Shown piece by piece: positions 1-8,745 of a DNA stretch of 64,000 nucleotides (positions are counted from its first letter, which is position 1; each line of letters starts with the position of its first letter). This DNA comes from Stenotrophomonas africana (GTDB lineage Bacteria; Pseudomonadota; Gammaproteobacteria; Xanthomonadales; Xanthomonadaceae). Made by a program: the position numbers and the translations under genes. The stretch spans positions 62,001 to 126,000 of the forward strand of contig NZ_JABEME010000008.1 of NCBI RefSeq assembly GCF_013004645.1. Direction: 5' to 3'. Below the pieces are notes generated by a model. It was given only the letters and a program-made list of their open reading frames with translations. It did no database searches and had not been told where the DNA came from.

Positions 1-1209
1 CATCTCGATGTTCAGCACCGCAGCGGTTTTGTCCAGCGGCGCCAGCGGGTGCGCGGCGTAGTAGCTGGCACCCAGCAGGCCCTTCTCTTCGGCGGTCAGT
101 GCCACGAAGTACAGTGTGCGCTGCGGCTGCGGGCCGGCGGCGAACACGCGGCCCAGTTCCAGCACCGTGGCCACGCCGGTGGCGTTGTCGATCGCACCAC
201 GGCGGATGCGGTCGCCCTTGGCGTCGGCCTGGCCGATACCGAAGGCATCCCAGTGCGCGGAGAAGATCACGGCCTCGTCGGCGTGTTCACCACCGGGCAG
301 CTTGGCCACCACGTTGCGGGTCACCACCTGCTCGCGCTTGAGCGCGAAATCCACGCTCAGCTTCGCGTTGTCCAGTGCCACCGGGCGGAAGTCTGCACGC
401 ATCGCCTTGCGCTTCTCGGCATCGAAGTCGAGGCCGGCGTCGGCGAAGATCGCCTCGGCCAGCTCGCGCTGCATCCAGCCACGCAGCGGCGTGTGCTGCG
501 CCATCGCCTCGGCCTGGCCGCGTTCGATGTCGAACAGCGGCGAGGTACCCGAGCTCTTCACCGTGGCCCAGCCATACGCAGCCGGCGCGGTCTCGTGCAC
601 GATCAGCACGCCCTCGGCGCCACGGCGCGCAGCTTCCTCGAACTTGTAGGTCCAGCGGCCGTAGTAGGTCACCGCCTTGCCATCGAACGCACCCGGCGCA
701 TCAGCCTCGAAATCGGCGTCGTTGATCAGCACGACGGCGATCTTGCCGTGCAGGTCCACGTCCTTGTAGTCGTTCCACTGGCGTTCCGGCGCGTCGATGC
801 CGTAGCCGACGAACACCAGCGGGGCATCCTTGATCTGCACGCGCTCGCGCGGCTGCAGGCTCTGCAGGGTCACGTCCACGCCGTTGGCCAGCGCACGCTT
901 GCCACGCTTCAGCGACAGGCTGGCCTTGGCCGGTCCGTCCAGCTGCGCGCGCACCAGCGGCACCGGCTGCACCCAGCTGCCGTCCACGCCACCCGGCTGC
1001 AGGCCATAGCTGCGGAACTGCTCGATCAGGTACTGCACCGTGCGTTCTTCGCCTTCGGTCGCCGGCGCGCGGCCCTCGAATTCATCCGACGCCAGCACAC
1101 GCACGTGGCGCGACAGTGCCTGCGGATCGATACCGCCGCCGGGCAGGTCATTGGCCGCATGGGCCAGACCCCCGACAAACAGGCAGGACGACAGCAGCAA
1201 CACGCGCAT
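1..1209 (-). CDS. M28 family zinc aminopeptidase with PA domain, C-terminus outside window
   Basis: Secreted zinc peptidase that should remove N-terminal residues from peptides in the periplasm or outside the cell. About 403 codons are visible; family members of this layout run to about 550, so the last quarter is missing. The start at 1209 gives a signal peptide (MRVLLLSSCLFVGGLAHA); an in-frame GTG lies 9 bases upstream. A protease-associated domain occupies roughly residues 120-220. The catalytic domain then shows the zinc motif AHWDAF (near 244), the bridging AIDNATG and the catalytic pair TAEEKG (near 250-60). Family assignment is firm; substrate specificity cannot be read from sequence. 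Confidence 0.9.
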   Translation of the reverse strand, partial: MRVLLLSSCLFVGGLAHAANDLPGGGIDPQALSRHVRVLASDEFEGRAPATEGEERTVQYLIEQFRSYGLQPGGVDGSWVQPVPLVRAQLDGPAKASLSLKRGKRALANGVDVTLQSLQPRERVQIKDAPLVFVGYGIDAPERQWNDYKDVDLHGKIAVVLINDADFEADAPGAFDGKAVTYYGRWTYKFEEAARRGAEGVLIVHETAPAAYGWATVKSSGTSPLFDIERGQAEAMAQHTPLRGWMQRELAEAIFADAGLDFDAEKRKAMRADFRPVALDNAKLSVDFALKREQVVTRNVVAKLPGGEHADEAVIFSAHWDAFGIGQADAKGDRIRRGAIDNATGVATVLELGRVFAAGPQPQRTLYFVALTAEEKGLLGASYYAAHPLAPLDKTAAVLNIEM

Positions 1210-1297
1210 CGGATTCACGGCAGTACCACGGCTAGCTTGGAAGTCACCAGAGTGTAACGTGGTCGTGACATCACGGCGCAGCCTGGGCCCACGTCCT

Positions 1298-1317
1298 CCA
1301 CGCATGGCATGGATCTA
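1298..1317. repeat. GTAG-type REP half-site
   Basis: Single copy of the subtype that reads GTAGATCCATGCCATGCGTG on the minus strand. Its GTAG head supplies the TAG stop codon of the MBL-fold gene that ends at 1315. The same subtype occurs as an inverted pair at 36568-36656. Confidence 0.7.
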
Positions 1318-2247
1318 CCTGCTGATACGGTCCAGCCAGCACGCCAGGCCCTGCGCGTTGAGTTCGATGTCCATCGCCAGAACAGCAGTCACCGCCGCAT
1401 CGTCCAGCGCGCAGCCATGCAGCTGTGCACGTTCCAGGTACAGCGCCTGCAGTGCGGCCAACAGGCAGCGGTGGCGGTCCGGCCGGCCATCGCACTGGCG
1501 GCCGATGGCGGCCATTGCATCGATCTGCTCGAACAGGTCGTCGGCCAGTTTCTCCACCTGTTCCACACGACCGTAGTGGGTCAGGTACATCGCCTGCGGG
1601 TCGTAGCCCAGCATTCGCTGGATCGAGGCCTTCATCGCCTCTGGGTCGAACTGCACCGGCGACGACGTCGGGAAGATGAAAGCGCCCTGCGCACTGTCCA
1701 GCTCGCGGTAGGAGATGCCGAAGGTATCGCCGGTGAACCAGCTGCGGCTGCGCGCATCCCACACGCAGTAGTGGTGCAGCGCGTGGCCCGGCGTGTGCAG
1801 CAGGACCAGCTCGCGGCCGGCCAGATCGATGCGGTGGCCGTCTTCGGCCACCACCACACGCTGCTCCGGAATCGCCTCGATGCGACCATAGCTGCGCGCG
1901 ATCTCCCCGGCACCATAAACGGCGGTGGCACCGGCAATCAGCCGGGTCGGATCGATCATGTGCGGCGCGCCGCGCGGGTGCAGCACCGCCTTTGCGTTCG
2001 GCAGCTGCTGCATCAGCAGGCCGGCGCCGCCGGCGTGGTCCAGGTGCACGTGGGTCAGCAGCAGCCAGTCCACCGCCTCCACGTCCAGGCTGGCGTCGGC
2101 CAGCGCCTGCAGCATGGCCGGCACTGACAGGCCTGTGCCGCAGTCCACGAAGGCCGCGCGGCCGTTTTCAACGATCAGATAGGCCGCGTCGAAGTCCGCA
2201 CGCTGGAAGCCGGTATCGATGGTGTGGATGCTGGGGTCGGCGGTCAT
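1315..2247 (-). CDS. MBL-fold metallo-hydrolase
   Basis: Metallo-beta-lactamase-fold hydrolase of 310 residues. It carries the signature THVHLDHAGG (about residues 75-84), the next ligands in HTPGHALHHY and TGDTFG, and a C-terminal LTHYG, so two metal ions can probably be bound. The start at 2247 (MTADPSIHTIDTGF) is chosen because the open frame further upstream runs through REP sequence. Close relatives include glyoxalase-II-like thioester hydrolases, but no substrate can be assigned. The stop codon lies inside a REP element. Fold certain, function open. Confidence 0.85.
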   Translation of the reverse strand: MTADPSIHTIDTGFQRADFDAAYLIVENGRAAFVDCGTGLSVPAMLQALADASLDVEAVDWLLLTHVHLDHAGGAGLLMQQLPNAKAVLHPRGAPHMIDPTRLIAGATAVYGAGEIARSYGRIEAIPEQRVVVAEDGHRIDLAGRELVLLHTPGHALHHYCVWDARSRSWFTGDTFGISYRELDSAQGAFIFPTSSPVQFDPEAMKASIQRMLGYDPQAMYLTHYGRVEQVEKLADDLFEQIDAMAAIGRQCDGRPDRHRCLLAALQALYLERAQLHGCALDDAAVTAVLAMDIELNAQGLACWLDRISR

Positions 2248-2339
2248 CGGCACGCACCTGGCAGGATCGGGAACAGACCCCCATGGTAGGCGCGCAGGCG
2301 GCCCGGGTTCGATGCGGCTTTGGTCGGAGGCCAGATTCT

Positions 2340-2441
2340 GTAGAGCCGAGCCCATGCTCGGCTGCCTTTCTGCCAGACATCAGCCGAGCATGGGCTCGGC
2401 TCTACAGAGGGCGCGTGCAGTCGAGCATGGCTCGACTCTAC
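2340..2441. repeat. SMAG/REP cluster, three copies
   Basis: An inverted pair (2340-2363 and 2382-2405), each arm GTAGAGCCGAGCCCATGCTC plus CGGCT, is followed by a third divergent copy at 2419-2441 of the TCGAG subtype. Each unit is itself a small hairpin headed by GTAG. It lies between two minus-strand genes. Confidence 0.85.
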
Positions 2442-2451
2442 AAAGGCGGGG

Positions 2452-2760
2452 TTACCGACCCAGCCAGCGCGGCCGCAGCAGCAGGGCCAGCACCAGCACC
2501 GCCAGGAACGCGCCGTAGGCGTACAGCACCGCCAGCACCTGTGGCCAGATCGGGCCGGCGCCGGGCTGCACCACGCCGATGCGGTAGCCCCACAGCATCG
2601 ACACGATACTCAGGGCGAAGGCCAATACCAGTGTGGTGCCATCGAACAGCCGCCGACGCGCGGTGCGCGGCTGGCGCGGGAACAGCCAGTACAGGCTGCC
2701 CAGCAGCAGGAACCAGGGCAGGAACAGCAGCAGCGACAACCAGGCCATCGCAGACTCCAT
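2452..2760 (-). CDS. small integral membrane protein, unknown function
   Basis: 102-residue protein with three hydrophobic segments: about residues 5-25 (beginning MAWLSLLLFLPWF), 40-60 and 75-97. A positively charged loop (RQPRTARRRLFDG) follows the first segment, consistent with inner-membrane insertion. The start at 2760 (MESAMAWL) is chosen because upstream codons lie in repeat DNA; a second Met is four residues later. The gene sits alone between two REP clusters. I do not recognise the family. Confidence 0.65.
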   Translation of the reverse strand: MESAMAWLSLLLFLPWFLLLGSLYWLFPRQPRTARRRLFDGTTLVLAFALSIVSMLWGYRIGVVQPGAGPIWPQVLAVLYAYGAFLAVLVLALLLRPRWLGR

Positions 2761-2834
2761 GTCATCGCGCCGGAGGCGCGGGGACATCATGCCACGGGCG
2801 CTGTTCCACGGTCGTGCCGGCGGGGTGCTTCCCT

Positions 2835-2930
2835 GTAGAGCCGAGCCTATGCTCGGCTGGGTAGCAAAGCAGCCGAGCATGGGCTCGGCTCTACAGAGGC
2901 GTAGCAAAGTCGAGCATGGCTCGACTCTAC
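2835..2930. repeat. SMAG/REP cluster, three copies
   Basis: Same arrangement as at 2340-2441: an inverted pair of the CCGAG subtype (2835-2858 and 2871-2894) and then a TCGAG-subtype copy at 2908-2930. It lies between trpS and the small membrane protein gene. The two clusters flanking that gene have the same order and orientation. Confidence 0.85.
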
Positions 2931-2952
2931 AAAGGGCAGGCAGACCCTGCGA

Positions 2953-4248
2953 TCAGGTCCCTTCGCGCAGCGCGGCCAAGGCCGCCAGCACCGCATCCAC
3001 CTCGGCCTCCAGCTTGAACAGCTCGCTCTGCAGCTGGTCGCCCTGCTCGGCCTGCTTGATCACGGCAATCAACTGCCCCGCATCTCGCGGCGAATCGAAG
3101 CCTTCGCTCTGGATCAGCAGCGTGCCGTCACCGGCGGTCAGCTTGAAGTAGAAGCGGCCGTCCTTCTCGCGGTACTGCTTGAACAGCGGCGGTGCCACGC
3201 GGGCCACGCCGGCATCCTCGCTGGCGATGTCGCCGGCGCTGGACAGGTCACGCAGGCCCACGGCGTGGCGCAGCTCTTCCAGCAGCGGTGCCGCCAGCTG
3301 CTCGCGCAGCTGCTGGCCACGGCGCTTGAGCAGCGCTTCGATCTTCTCCGGCTCGGCCATCAACGCGTTGTAGCGCTCGCGCAGCGGCGACAGCTCGCTG
3401 TCGATGCGCTCGAACAGCTGCTGCTTGGCATCGCCCCAGCTGATGCCGGCGGCAAAGGCCTTGGCGAATTCAGCGGTCTGTTCCGGGGTGGCGAAGGCCT
3501 GGTACATCTGGAACAGCGCCGAGCCCTCGGTATCCTTCGGCTCGCCGGGTGCGCGCGAGTCGGTCAGGATCGAGAACACCAGCTTCTTCAGCTCCTCGCG
3601 CGGCACGAACAGCGGAATGGTGTTGTGGTAGCTCTTGCTCATCTTGCGGCCATCCAGGCCCGCCAGCGTCGCCACCTGCTCGTCGATCACCACGTCCGGC
3701 AGCGGGAAGTACTCCTTGCCGTACACGTGGTTGAAGCGCTGGGCGAAATCGCGCGCCATCTCGATGTGCTGGATCTGGTCACGACCCACCGGTACCTGGT
3801 TGGCCTTGAAGATCAGGATATCGGCGGCCATCAGCACCGGGTACATGAACAGGCCGGCGCTGACGCCTGCGTCCTCGTCCACGCCTTCCTCGCGGTTCTT
3901 GTCCACCGCCGCCTTGTAGGCGTGCGCGCGGTTGAGGATGCCCTTGCTGGCGATGGCGGTCAGGAACCACATCAGCTCGGTGGTCTCGCGGATGTCGCTC
4001 TGCCGGTAGAACCACACGTGTTCCGGGTCCAGGCCGCAGGCCAGCCAGCTGGCCGCGATCTCCAGGGTCGCGCGCTGGGTGCGCTGCGGGTCCTGCGACT
4101 TGATCAGGCTGTGCAGGTCGGCCAGGAAGAAGAAGCTCTCGATCCCCGGCGCGCGGCTGGCAGCGATGGCCGGACGGATGGCGCCAACGTAGTTGCCCAG
4201 GTGGGGCGTGCCGGAGGGGGTGATGCCGGTAAGGACTCGGGTCGTCAT
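2953..4248 (-). CDS. trpS: tryptophan--tRNA ligase
   Basis: Cytoplasmic class I aminoacyl-tRNA synthetase that charges tRNA-Trp. It has the HIGH-type signature as TPHLGNYVG near residue 15 and the KMSKS loop as GRKMSKSYHN near residue 200. At 431 residues it is longer than the 334-residue E. coli enzyme; the extra C-terminal segment of about 90 residues (from about 330) is, as far as I recall, usual in xanthomonads. It is monocistronic and is followed on the minus strand by REP elements. Confidence 0.95.
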   Translation of the reverse strand: MTTRVLTGITPSGTPHLGNYVGAIRPAIAASRAPGIESFFFLADLHSLIKSQDPQRTQRATLEIAASWLACGLDPEHVWFYRQSDIRETTELMWFLTAIASKGILNRAHAYKAAVDKNREEGVDEDAGVSAGLFMYPVLMAADILIFKANQVPVGRDQIQHIEMARDFAQRFNHVYGKEYFPLPDVVIDEQVATLAGLDGRKMSKSYHNTIPLFVPREELKKLVFSILTDSRAPGEPKDTEGSALFQMYQAFATPEQTAEFAKAFAAGISWGDAKQQLFERIDSELSPLRERYNALMAEPEKIEALLKRRGQQLREQLAAPLLEELRHAVGLRDLSSAGDIASEDAGVARVAPPLFKQYREKDGRFYFKLTAGDGTLLIQSEGFDSPRDAGQLIAVIKQAEQGDQLQSELFKLEAEVDAVLAALAALREGT

Positions 4249-4356
4249 GACTGCGTGGGGTAACCTTCGATGAACGGGGCCAGTTTACCTTGCACGCCAT
4301 CAACCCCGTCAGGGGCTGCGGCGCGTTCATTCACGCAACCCCGCTGGAGACGCCCG

Positions 4357-5163
4357 ATGAAACGCCTGCTGCCCCTGCTGCTGATCCTGCCCCTGGCCGG
4401 CTTCCGCCCCGCCCCGATGCCGCCGCCGGTGTACGAGGGCGGCCCCGTGCGCATGGCCCTGGTCGACCGCGACCGCGGTATCGAACTGCGCAGCTACCCC
4501 GCCGAGGGCCAGCGCTGGGTGGCCGGCGAGCGCGGCCACCGCTACGCCGTGCGCCTGTACAACGACAGCCCGCGCCGGGTGCTGGTGGTGCTGTCGGTGG
4601 ACGGCGTCAACGCCATCTCCGGCGAGGATGCCGATCCCTCGCAGACCGGCTACGTGCTCAACCCCGGCCAGCGCGCCGACATCACCGGCTGGCGCAAGAG
4701 CCAGGATGAAGTAGCCCAGTTCGTGTTCAGCAGCCCCAGTGGCAGCTACGCCAGCCGCACCGGCCGCCCGGACAACATCGGCGTGGTCGGTGTTGCGGTA
4801 TTCGAGGAAGCGCGGCGCTGGCGCCCGGAGCCGATCCTGCGCCGTGGCCTGCCGCTGCCGGCACCGGCCGCACAGGCCGAAGCGGCGGCCGATGCCAGCG
4901 CCAGCAACAGCCGCATCGAGGGCTACGCCAGCAAGTCGCAGGCGCCGGCGCTGGGCACCGGCCACGGCGCACGCGAGCAGTCTTCGGTACGCGATACCGA
5001 CTTCGAACGCGCCAGCCGCAGCCCGGCGCAGGTCCTGCAGCTGCGCTACGACAGCGCCCGCAACCTGCGCGCGCGCGGCATCCTGGTCGATGCGCCCTCA
5101 CGCCTGCCGCGCGAACCGCAGGCGTTCCCGAACCGCTACGTGCCGGACCCGCCGGCGCGCTGA
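4357..5163 (+). CDS. exported conserved protein, unknown function
   Basis: 268-residue protein with a signal peptide (MKRLLPLLLILPLAGFRPAP) but no lipobox cysteine, so probably periplasmic. The start at 4357 has GGAG 8-11 bases upstream. Residues about 30-155 form a beta-rich region with LYNDSPRRVLVVLSVDGVN, GYVLNPGQRADITGW and VGVAVFEEARRW; the C-terminal third is low-complexity and charged. It diverges from trpS. I know of no function for proteins of this pattern. Confidence 0.75.
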   Translation: MKRLLPLLLILPLAGFRPAPMPPPVYEGGPVRMALVDRDRGIELRSYPAEGQRWVAGERGHRYAVRLYNDSPRRVLVVLSVDGVNAISGEDADPSQTGYVLNPGQRADITGWRKSQDEVAQFVFSSPSGSYASRTGRPDNIGVVGVAVFEEARRWRPEPILRRGLPLPAPAAQAEAAADASASNSRIEGYASKSQAPALGTGHGAREQSSVRDTDFERASRSPAQVLQLRYDSARNLRARGILVDAPSRLPREPQAFPNRYVPDPPAR

Positions 5164-5183
5164 TCGCCTGCCCAGACAGCATA

Positions 5184-5210
5184 ACGCCCGCAACCTCTCG
5201 GTGCGGGCGT
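5184..5210. terminator. hairpin terminator
   Basis: Inverted repeat with arms ACGCCCGC and GCGGGCGT separated by 11 bases, 20 bases after the stop of the exported protein gene and just before the stop of the convergent csbD-type gene. The following T-tract is poor, so termination strength is uncertain. Confidence 0.5.
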
Positions 5211-5235
5211 TGTGCTGTGGGGGAAACCGTAGCGC

Positions 5236-5457
5236 TTACTTGTAGTCCGGGTAGTCCTTGCTCACCGCATCCTGGAACTCACGGACTTCCTTCTCAGCGC
5301 GGTCCTTGGCCCAGCCATAACGTTCCTGCAGGCGACCGGCCAGATACTCGGCATTGCCTTCGGCCACATCGAAGTCGTCGTTGGTCAGATCGCCCCACTT
5401 GGCCTGGGCCTTGCCCTTCAGCTGCGACCACTTGCCGGAAATGATGTCTTTGTTCAT
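5236..5457 (-). CDS. CsbD family stress protein
   Basis: 73-residue hydrophilic protein with the CsbD pattern: [18 protein letters not shown] at the N-terminus, WGDLTNDDF, and [18 protein letters not shown]. CsbD proteins are abundant small stress-induced proteins without a proven activity, probably cytoplasmic. The upstream region holds an inverted repeat (GTTGAC and GTCAAC, 5518-5534) that could be regulatory. Family firm, role unknown. Confidence 0.88.
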   Translation of the reverse strand: MNKDIISGKWSQLKGKAQAKWGDLTNDDFDVAEGNAEYLAGRLQERYGWAKDRAEKEVREFQDAVSKDYPDYK

Positions 5458-5608
5458 TGCTGGGAGTCCTTGGTTGCAACGGCGTTCTTACCGTGGCTCC
5501 AGCTTCGCGCAACGGCTGTTGACTAACGGTCAACCAGCCATGAAATAGATGCTCACCTGCTTGAATGGTTCACTCCGCTTAGACAGTCACGCGGCGAAAC
5601 GCGCGCAC

Positions 5609-5639
5609 AAAAAAGGCCGGGAAAATCCCCGGCCTTTTT
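5609..5639. terminator. bidirectional rho-independent terminator
   Basis: GC-rich hairpin (GGCCGGG then CCCCGGCC) flanked by a run of A on one side and T on the other, so it can stop transcripts from either strand. It lies 23 bases past the stop of the minus-strand entericidin-like gene, which it most likely serves. Confidence 0.8.
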
Positions 5640-5661
5640 CTCTTTCCGTTCCGTCCAGGGC

Positions 5662-5799
5662 TCAACGGCCCTTCGCGGTGTCCTCGACCTTCTCGCCCGC
5701 CTTCTGCACGTCCTTGCCGGCACCGGCAATGGTGTTGCAACCGGCCAGCAGGGCCACCGAGAACATCGACAACAGCATCAGGGCAACTACGCGCTTCAT
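5662..5799 (-). CDS. entericidin A/B family lipoprotein
   Basis: 45-residue lipoprotein with signal peptide and lipobox (LLAGCN; the cysteine becomes the lipidated N-terminus) followed by NTIAGAGKDVQKAGEKVED, the amphipathic pattern of entericidins. The start at 5799 has AAGGAG upstream; longer upstream reading has no such support. In E. coli the EcnAB pair is linked to stationary-phase lysis; here there is a single copy, so a toxin-antidote pair is not visible. Ends before a strong terminator. Confidence 0.85.
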   Translation of the reverse strand: MKRVVALMLLSMFSVALLAGCNTIAGAGKDVQKAGEKVEDTAKGR

Positions 5800-5961
5800 G
5801 GGCTTCTCCTTGGGTTCACCGCTACACCGCTTCATTCGCGGATGGGATTCTTTCGCTCGGCGGGAGGGCACCGATGCCCACTGCCGCCGCGTGAAGTGCA
5901 ATCTGGCGGGAGGGGCGTGGAGCGGGTGTGAACGGATCACAGATCCGTTCAGGCGGAGCCG

Positions 5962-6882
5962 TCAATCGCGCATCAGGGTGGACTTGCCGAACAGGCTTTC
6001 GACCAGGTCCACGGCCAGTTCGGCGGTGGCATTCTGCTTGTCCAGCAAGGGGTTGAGCTCGACGATGTCCAGCGACCCCATGCGCCCGGTGTCGGCAATC
6101 ATCTCCATCACCAGCTGCGCCTCGCGGTAGTTCACCCCGCCCGGCACGGTGGTGCCCACGCCCGGTGCGATGCTCGGATCCAGGAAGTCGACATCGAAGC
6201 TGACATGCAGGTGGGTGTTCTCATCGATACCGGCCAGCGCCGCTTCCACCGCGCGCTTCATGCCGTTCTCGTCGATGTAGCGCATGTCATAGACATCCAC
6301 CTTGTGAGTCTTGATCAGGCGCTTCTCTTCCGGGTCCACCGAGCGGATGCCGATCTGGTGCATCTGAGCCGGGGTGATCGCCGGTGCGCTGCCACCCAGC
6401 TGGGTCAACGCGTCCGGGCCGAGGCCGCACAGGCAGGCCACCGGCATGCCGTGGATGTTGCCGGACGGGGTGACATCACTGGTGTTGAAATCGGAATGCG
6501 CATCCAGCCACAGCACGCGCAGGGTCTTGCCCTGCTCGCGGCACCAGCGTGCCACCGCAGTGATCGAACCGATGCCCAGGCAGTGGTCGCCACCGAGCAT
6601 GATCGGCATGCGGCCGGCCTGCAGTTCGGCATAGCTGGCTTCCATCAGTGCATGGTTCCACGCCACCACTTCATCCAGGTGCCGGTAACCTTCCACCGGC
6701 GCGGTCCACGGGTTGCGCGGGCCATCCAGGTTGCCCAGGTCGCGCACGTCCACGCCGCGCGCCTCCAGCGCCTCCGGCAGGCCCGCCACGCGCAGCGCTT
6801 CCGGCCCCAGCCGGGCACCGCGATGGCCCGCACCCACGTCGGTGGGAACGCCAATCAGGGATACGGAGATGGGATGGGCCAT
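5962..6882 (-). CDS. rocF: arginase
   Basis: Cytoplasmic manganese enzyme that hydrolyses arginine to ornithine and urea. All metal-binding motifs are present: GGDHCLG (about residue 98), WLDAHSDFNT (about 126) and SFDVDFLDPS (about 230), plus the C-terminal SLDIVELNP. The start at 6882 (MAHPISVSLIGVP) has AGGAGG upstream; its 306 residues match the family. Agmatinase and formimidoylglutamase share the fold, but the 306-residue length and the NTSDVTPSGNIHGMP loop favour arginase. Confidence 0.9.
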   Translation of the reverse strand: MAHPISVSLIGVPTDVGAGHRGARLGPEALRVAGLPEALEARGVDVRDLGNLDGPRNPWTAPVEGYRHLDEVVAWNHALMEASYAELQAGRMPIMLGGDHCLGIGSITAVARWCREQGKTLRVLWLDAHSDFNTSDVTPSGNIHGMPVACLCGLGPDALTQLGGSAPAITPAQMHQIGIRSVDPEEKRLIKTHKVDVYDMRYIDENGMKRAVEAALAGIDENTHLHVSFDVDFLDPSIAPGVGTTVPGGVNYREAQLVMEMIADTGRMGSLDIVELNPLLDKQNATAELAVDLVESLFGKSTLMRD

Positions 6883-7011
6883 GGGTGCCTCCTGCGCGGA
6901 AAAAGAAGCACAGTCTAGCCAGAGCTGTGTGACACCACTCGCGGCGGTGCAGCAGGGGATTGGCATGGCGTGATCCCGCGCGGACCCAACCGCCCTTCAT
7001 GGAAGATTGCG

Positions 7012-7360
7012 ATGTCGCCCTTCATCAATACCGCCTGGCCACGCTTTTTCATGGTCGCGCTGCCCATCGCTGCGTTTGCGGTTTTTTTTCAGCAGCTCGA
7101 TTGATGCGCCGCCGAACGCCTGGCTGATGCAGGCGACGCTGCTGCTGACGCCATTCTCGTTTCTGCTGTTCCTCGGGTTGGGGTGGCAGCGCCTGCGCAA
7201 GGCACACGCTGAATACCCGATCCTGAAGAGCGAGCCGCAGCGGATGCTGACGGCGTTGATTGGCAACGTGAAGGTGGCCGCGCTGTGGTTCGGCCTGACC
7301 GTCGTCGGCATGTTCGCCCTGATGCTGGCGTGGGTGTTGCTGCGGAAGACAGGCGCCTGA
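7012..7360 (+). CDS. small membrane protein split by a frameshift at a T8 run
   Basis: From ATG 7012 the first frame reads MSPFINTAWPRFFMVALPIA and ends at TGA 31 codons later. The rest of the protein is in another frame, continuing through SSSIDAPPNAWLM to RKTGA at 7360. The frames join if one T is removed from the eight T residues at 7082-7089, giving about 115 residues with three hydrophobic segments. This could be a sequencing error, a genuine frameshift mutation or slippage on the T-run. Function unknown. Confidence 0.6.
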
Positions 7361-7382
7361 CGCCACATCCCTACCCGCGAAC

Positions 7383-8153
7383 TCAACCGCCGCGGTGACG
7401 AACCGGCGTCATGCTCTGCACCTGGCCGTTGTTGCGCATCATGCACAGGAAGCGGCCATCGGGGTAATCGATGATCAGTTCCTGGTAGTCGCTACCCACC
7501 GGCATCTGGGTCACCAGCGTGCCCTGCGCGCCCTTGCGCATGTTGCAGGAACCCAGCGCGGTATCGCCTGCCGGCGCCGGGGTGGCCACCGAGGACACAT
7601 TGCGGAACACCGCGCGGCAGCCGCCGTTGACCCACACCGAATGCCGCGCCAGCCCCCAGTTCTTTCCTTCCTCACAGCGGGTGCGGCTGAGCTGGCGCAC
7701 GATTTCCACGTTGCCACGGGTATTCAGATCGCACGACACCTGCTGCTGGCCGGTGGATTCGCAGGTGACTTCGCGGGGTAGCGCGGCATCCCCAGAGGCA
7801 GCGTCGCGAGGGCGAACGCTGTTTGCGGCGGGCGCAGGCGCACCACTGCTACTGACCTGGCAGATGCCATTGGCGCCGCCACGGCCGGTGTAGCTGATCT
7901 GCGGCGTGCCGTCATCGCTGCGGCTGATCGACAACGTGATACCACTGTTGGCGTCGCGTGCTTCGAAATAGCGGTCGTTGAAGCGCTTCAGCGTGGCCTC
8001 GCGGCCCTGCACGTAGACCGGCCCGCCATCGTCGGCGTGAACATCGATGCCGCCCGGGCAGCTGGCGTTGAAGAACGGTACCGCAGCCATGGCTGGGGCC
8101 ACGAACGCGGTGGATACCAGTGCGACGGTGAGCGACAGGGCGTGGCGACGCAT
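7383..8153 (-). CDS. exported DUF3011 domain protein
   Basis: 256-residue protein with a signal peptide (MRRHALSLTVALVSTAFVAP). Residues about 125-185 match the DUF3011 pattern: VTCESTGQQQVSCDLNT, VEIVRQLSRTRCEEGKNWGL and VWVNGGCRAVF, with four cysteines that are probably disulfide-bonded in the periplasm. Two further Cys-containing segments flank it. The start at 8153 is chosen for the signal peptide; upstream reading adds an unlikely proline-rich stretch. No activity is known for DUF3011. Confidence 0.8.
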   Translation of the reverse strand: MRRHALSLTVALVSTAFVAPAMAAVPFFNASCPGGIDVHADDGGPVYVQGREATLKRFNDRYFEARDANSGITLSISRSDDGTPQISYTGRGGANGICQVSSSGAPAPAANSVRPRDAASGDAALPREVTCESTGQQQVSCDLNTRGNVEIVRQLSRTRCEEGKNWGLARHSVWVNGGCRAVFRNVSSVATPAPAGDTALGSCNMRKGAQGTLVTQMPVGSDYQELIIDYPDGRFLCMMRNNGQVQSMTPVRHRGG

Positions 8154-8536
8154 GTGCGGATCCCGAAGGGGCCCAGGTGGGCGTGTAGCGGCAGTATGCG
8201 GTGGGCGCTGCGGGCGGTCCGTGAGGAATATCAAGATCCGGGTGGTGTGCGTGGGAATTCACGTCTGGTATCGTTGCCTTGGTGCCTTACCGAGGCTGTT
8301 AAGCCAGCTTTACGTCGCACGCTACTGTAAGCCGTGCGGCAACAGTGGCGCGGCCCGGATGGCCGATGATGACGGCGCTGCGCGATATGTCGCTTCTGGC
8401 ATTGCACTGCTCGAAACGGGCCAAACGCGATAATTCATTTTTCCTTTCAGATCACCCGATGCCATCGAAACAAACGACTGGCAGGCGGGGATTTCGCGTG
8501 CGCATGATGAATCGCCACCTGCAAAGGTGGTCGGGA
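8154..8536. other. intergenic stretch without a recognisable gene
   Basis: No open frame here has plausible codon use or a ribosome-binding site. It contains the upstream region of the DUF3011 gene and the likely promoter region of the structured RNA that begins near 8537. A small hairpin (CCACCT and AGGTGG) lies at 8515-8530. Confidence 0.5.
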
Positions 8537-8718
8537 CTTCCAAGCCCGTGTTGTCAACGATGTATACGCTTGCCAGCCGGCGTCGTCCTTTCAGGGGCGG
8601 CGCCGGCTGGCAATCCGTTAGCCGATCGACGGCGGGCGGTGCGTGGGGGCCTCGTGCCCGCCGATTCGTTGACCCGGTCTTGGAAGCCACGCATCGCCCG
8701 CCACCCTCTTCGGGTGGC
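8537..8718 (+). ncRNA. candidate multibranched structured RNA, C4 antisense-RNA type
   Basis: Four nested stems can be drawn: CTTCCAAG (8537-8544) with CTTGGAAG (8679-8686); GTCAACG (8553-8559) with CGTTGAC (8667-8673); a perfect 13-bp hairpin 8570-8582 with 8601-8613; and GGCGGGC (8631-8637) with GCCCGCC (8656-8662). A compact hairpin GCCACCC/GGGTGGC (8700-8718) follows. Outer helix enclosing two hairpins is the layout of the C4 antisense RNA of phages P1/P7 and related prophage RNAs, and the primary sequence looks similar from memory. It ends 28 bases before the next gene. Structure seen directly; the family name is inference. Confidence 0.5.
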
Positions 8719-8745
8719 ACCTCTGTTGCCGACGAGGACGCCCGC

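Noticed and set aside
49..1257. 402-codon open frame on the plus strand
   Set aside because: Antisense to the M28 peptidase, which reads from 1209 off the window edge with all zinc motifs.
5549..6130. 193-codon plus-strand frame
   Set aside because: It crosses a strong terminator and lies opposite the entericidin-like and arginase genes.
8170..8330. Short open frames between the DUF3011 gene and the structured RNA
   Set aside because: They have no start signals or coding-like composition.
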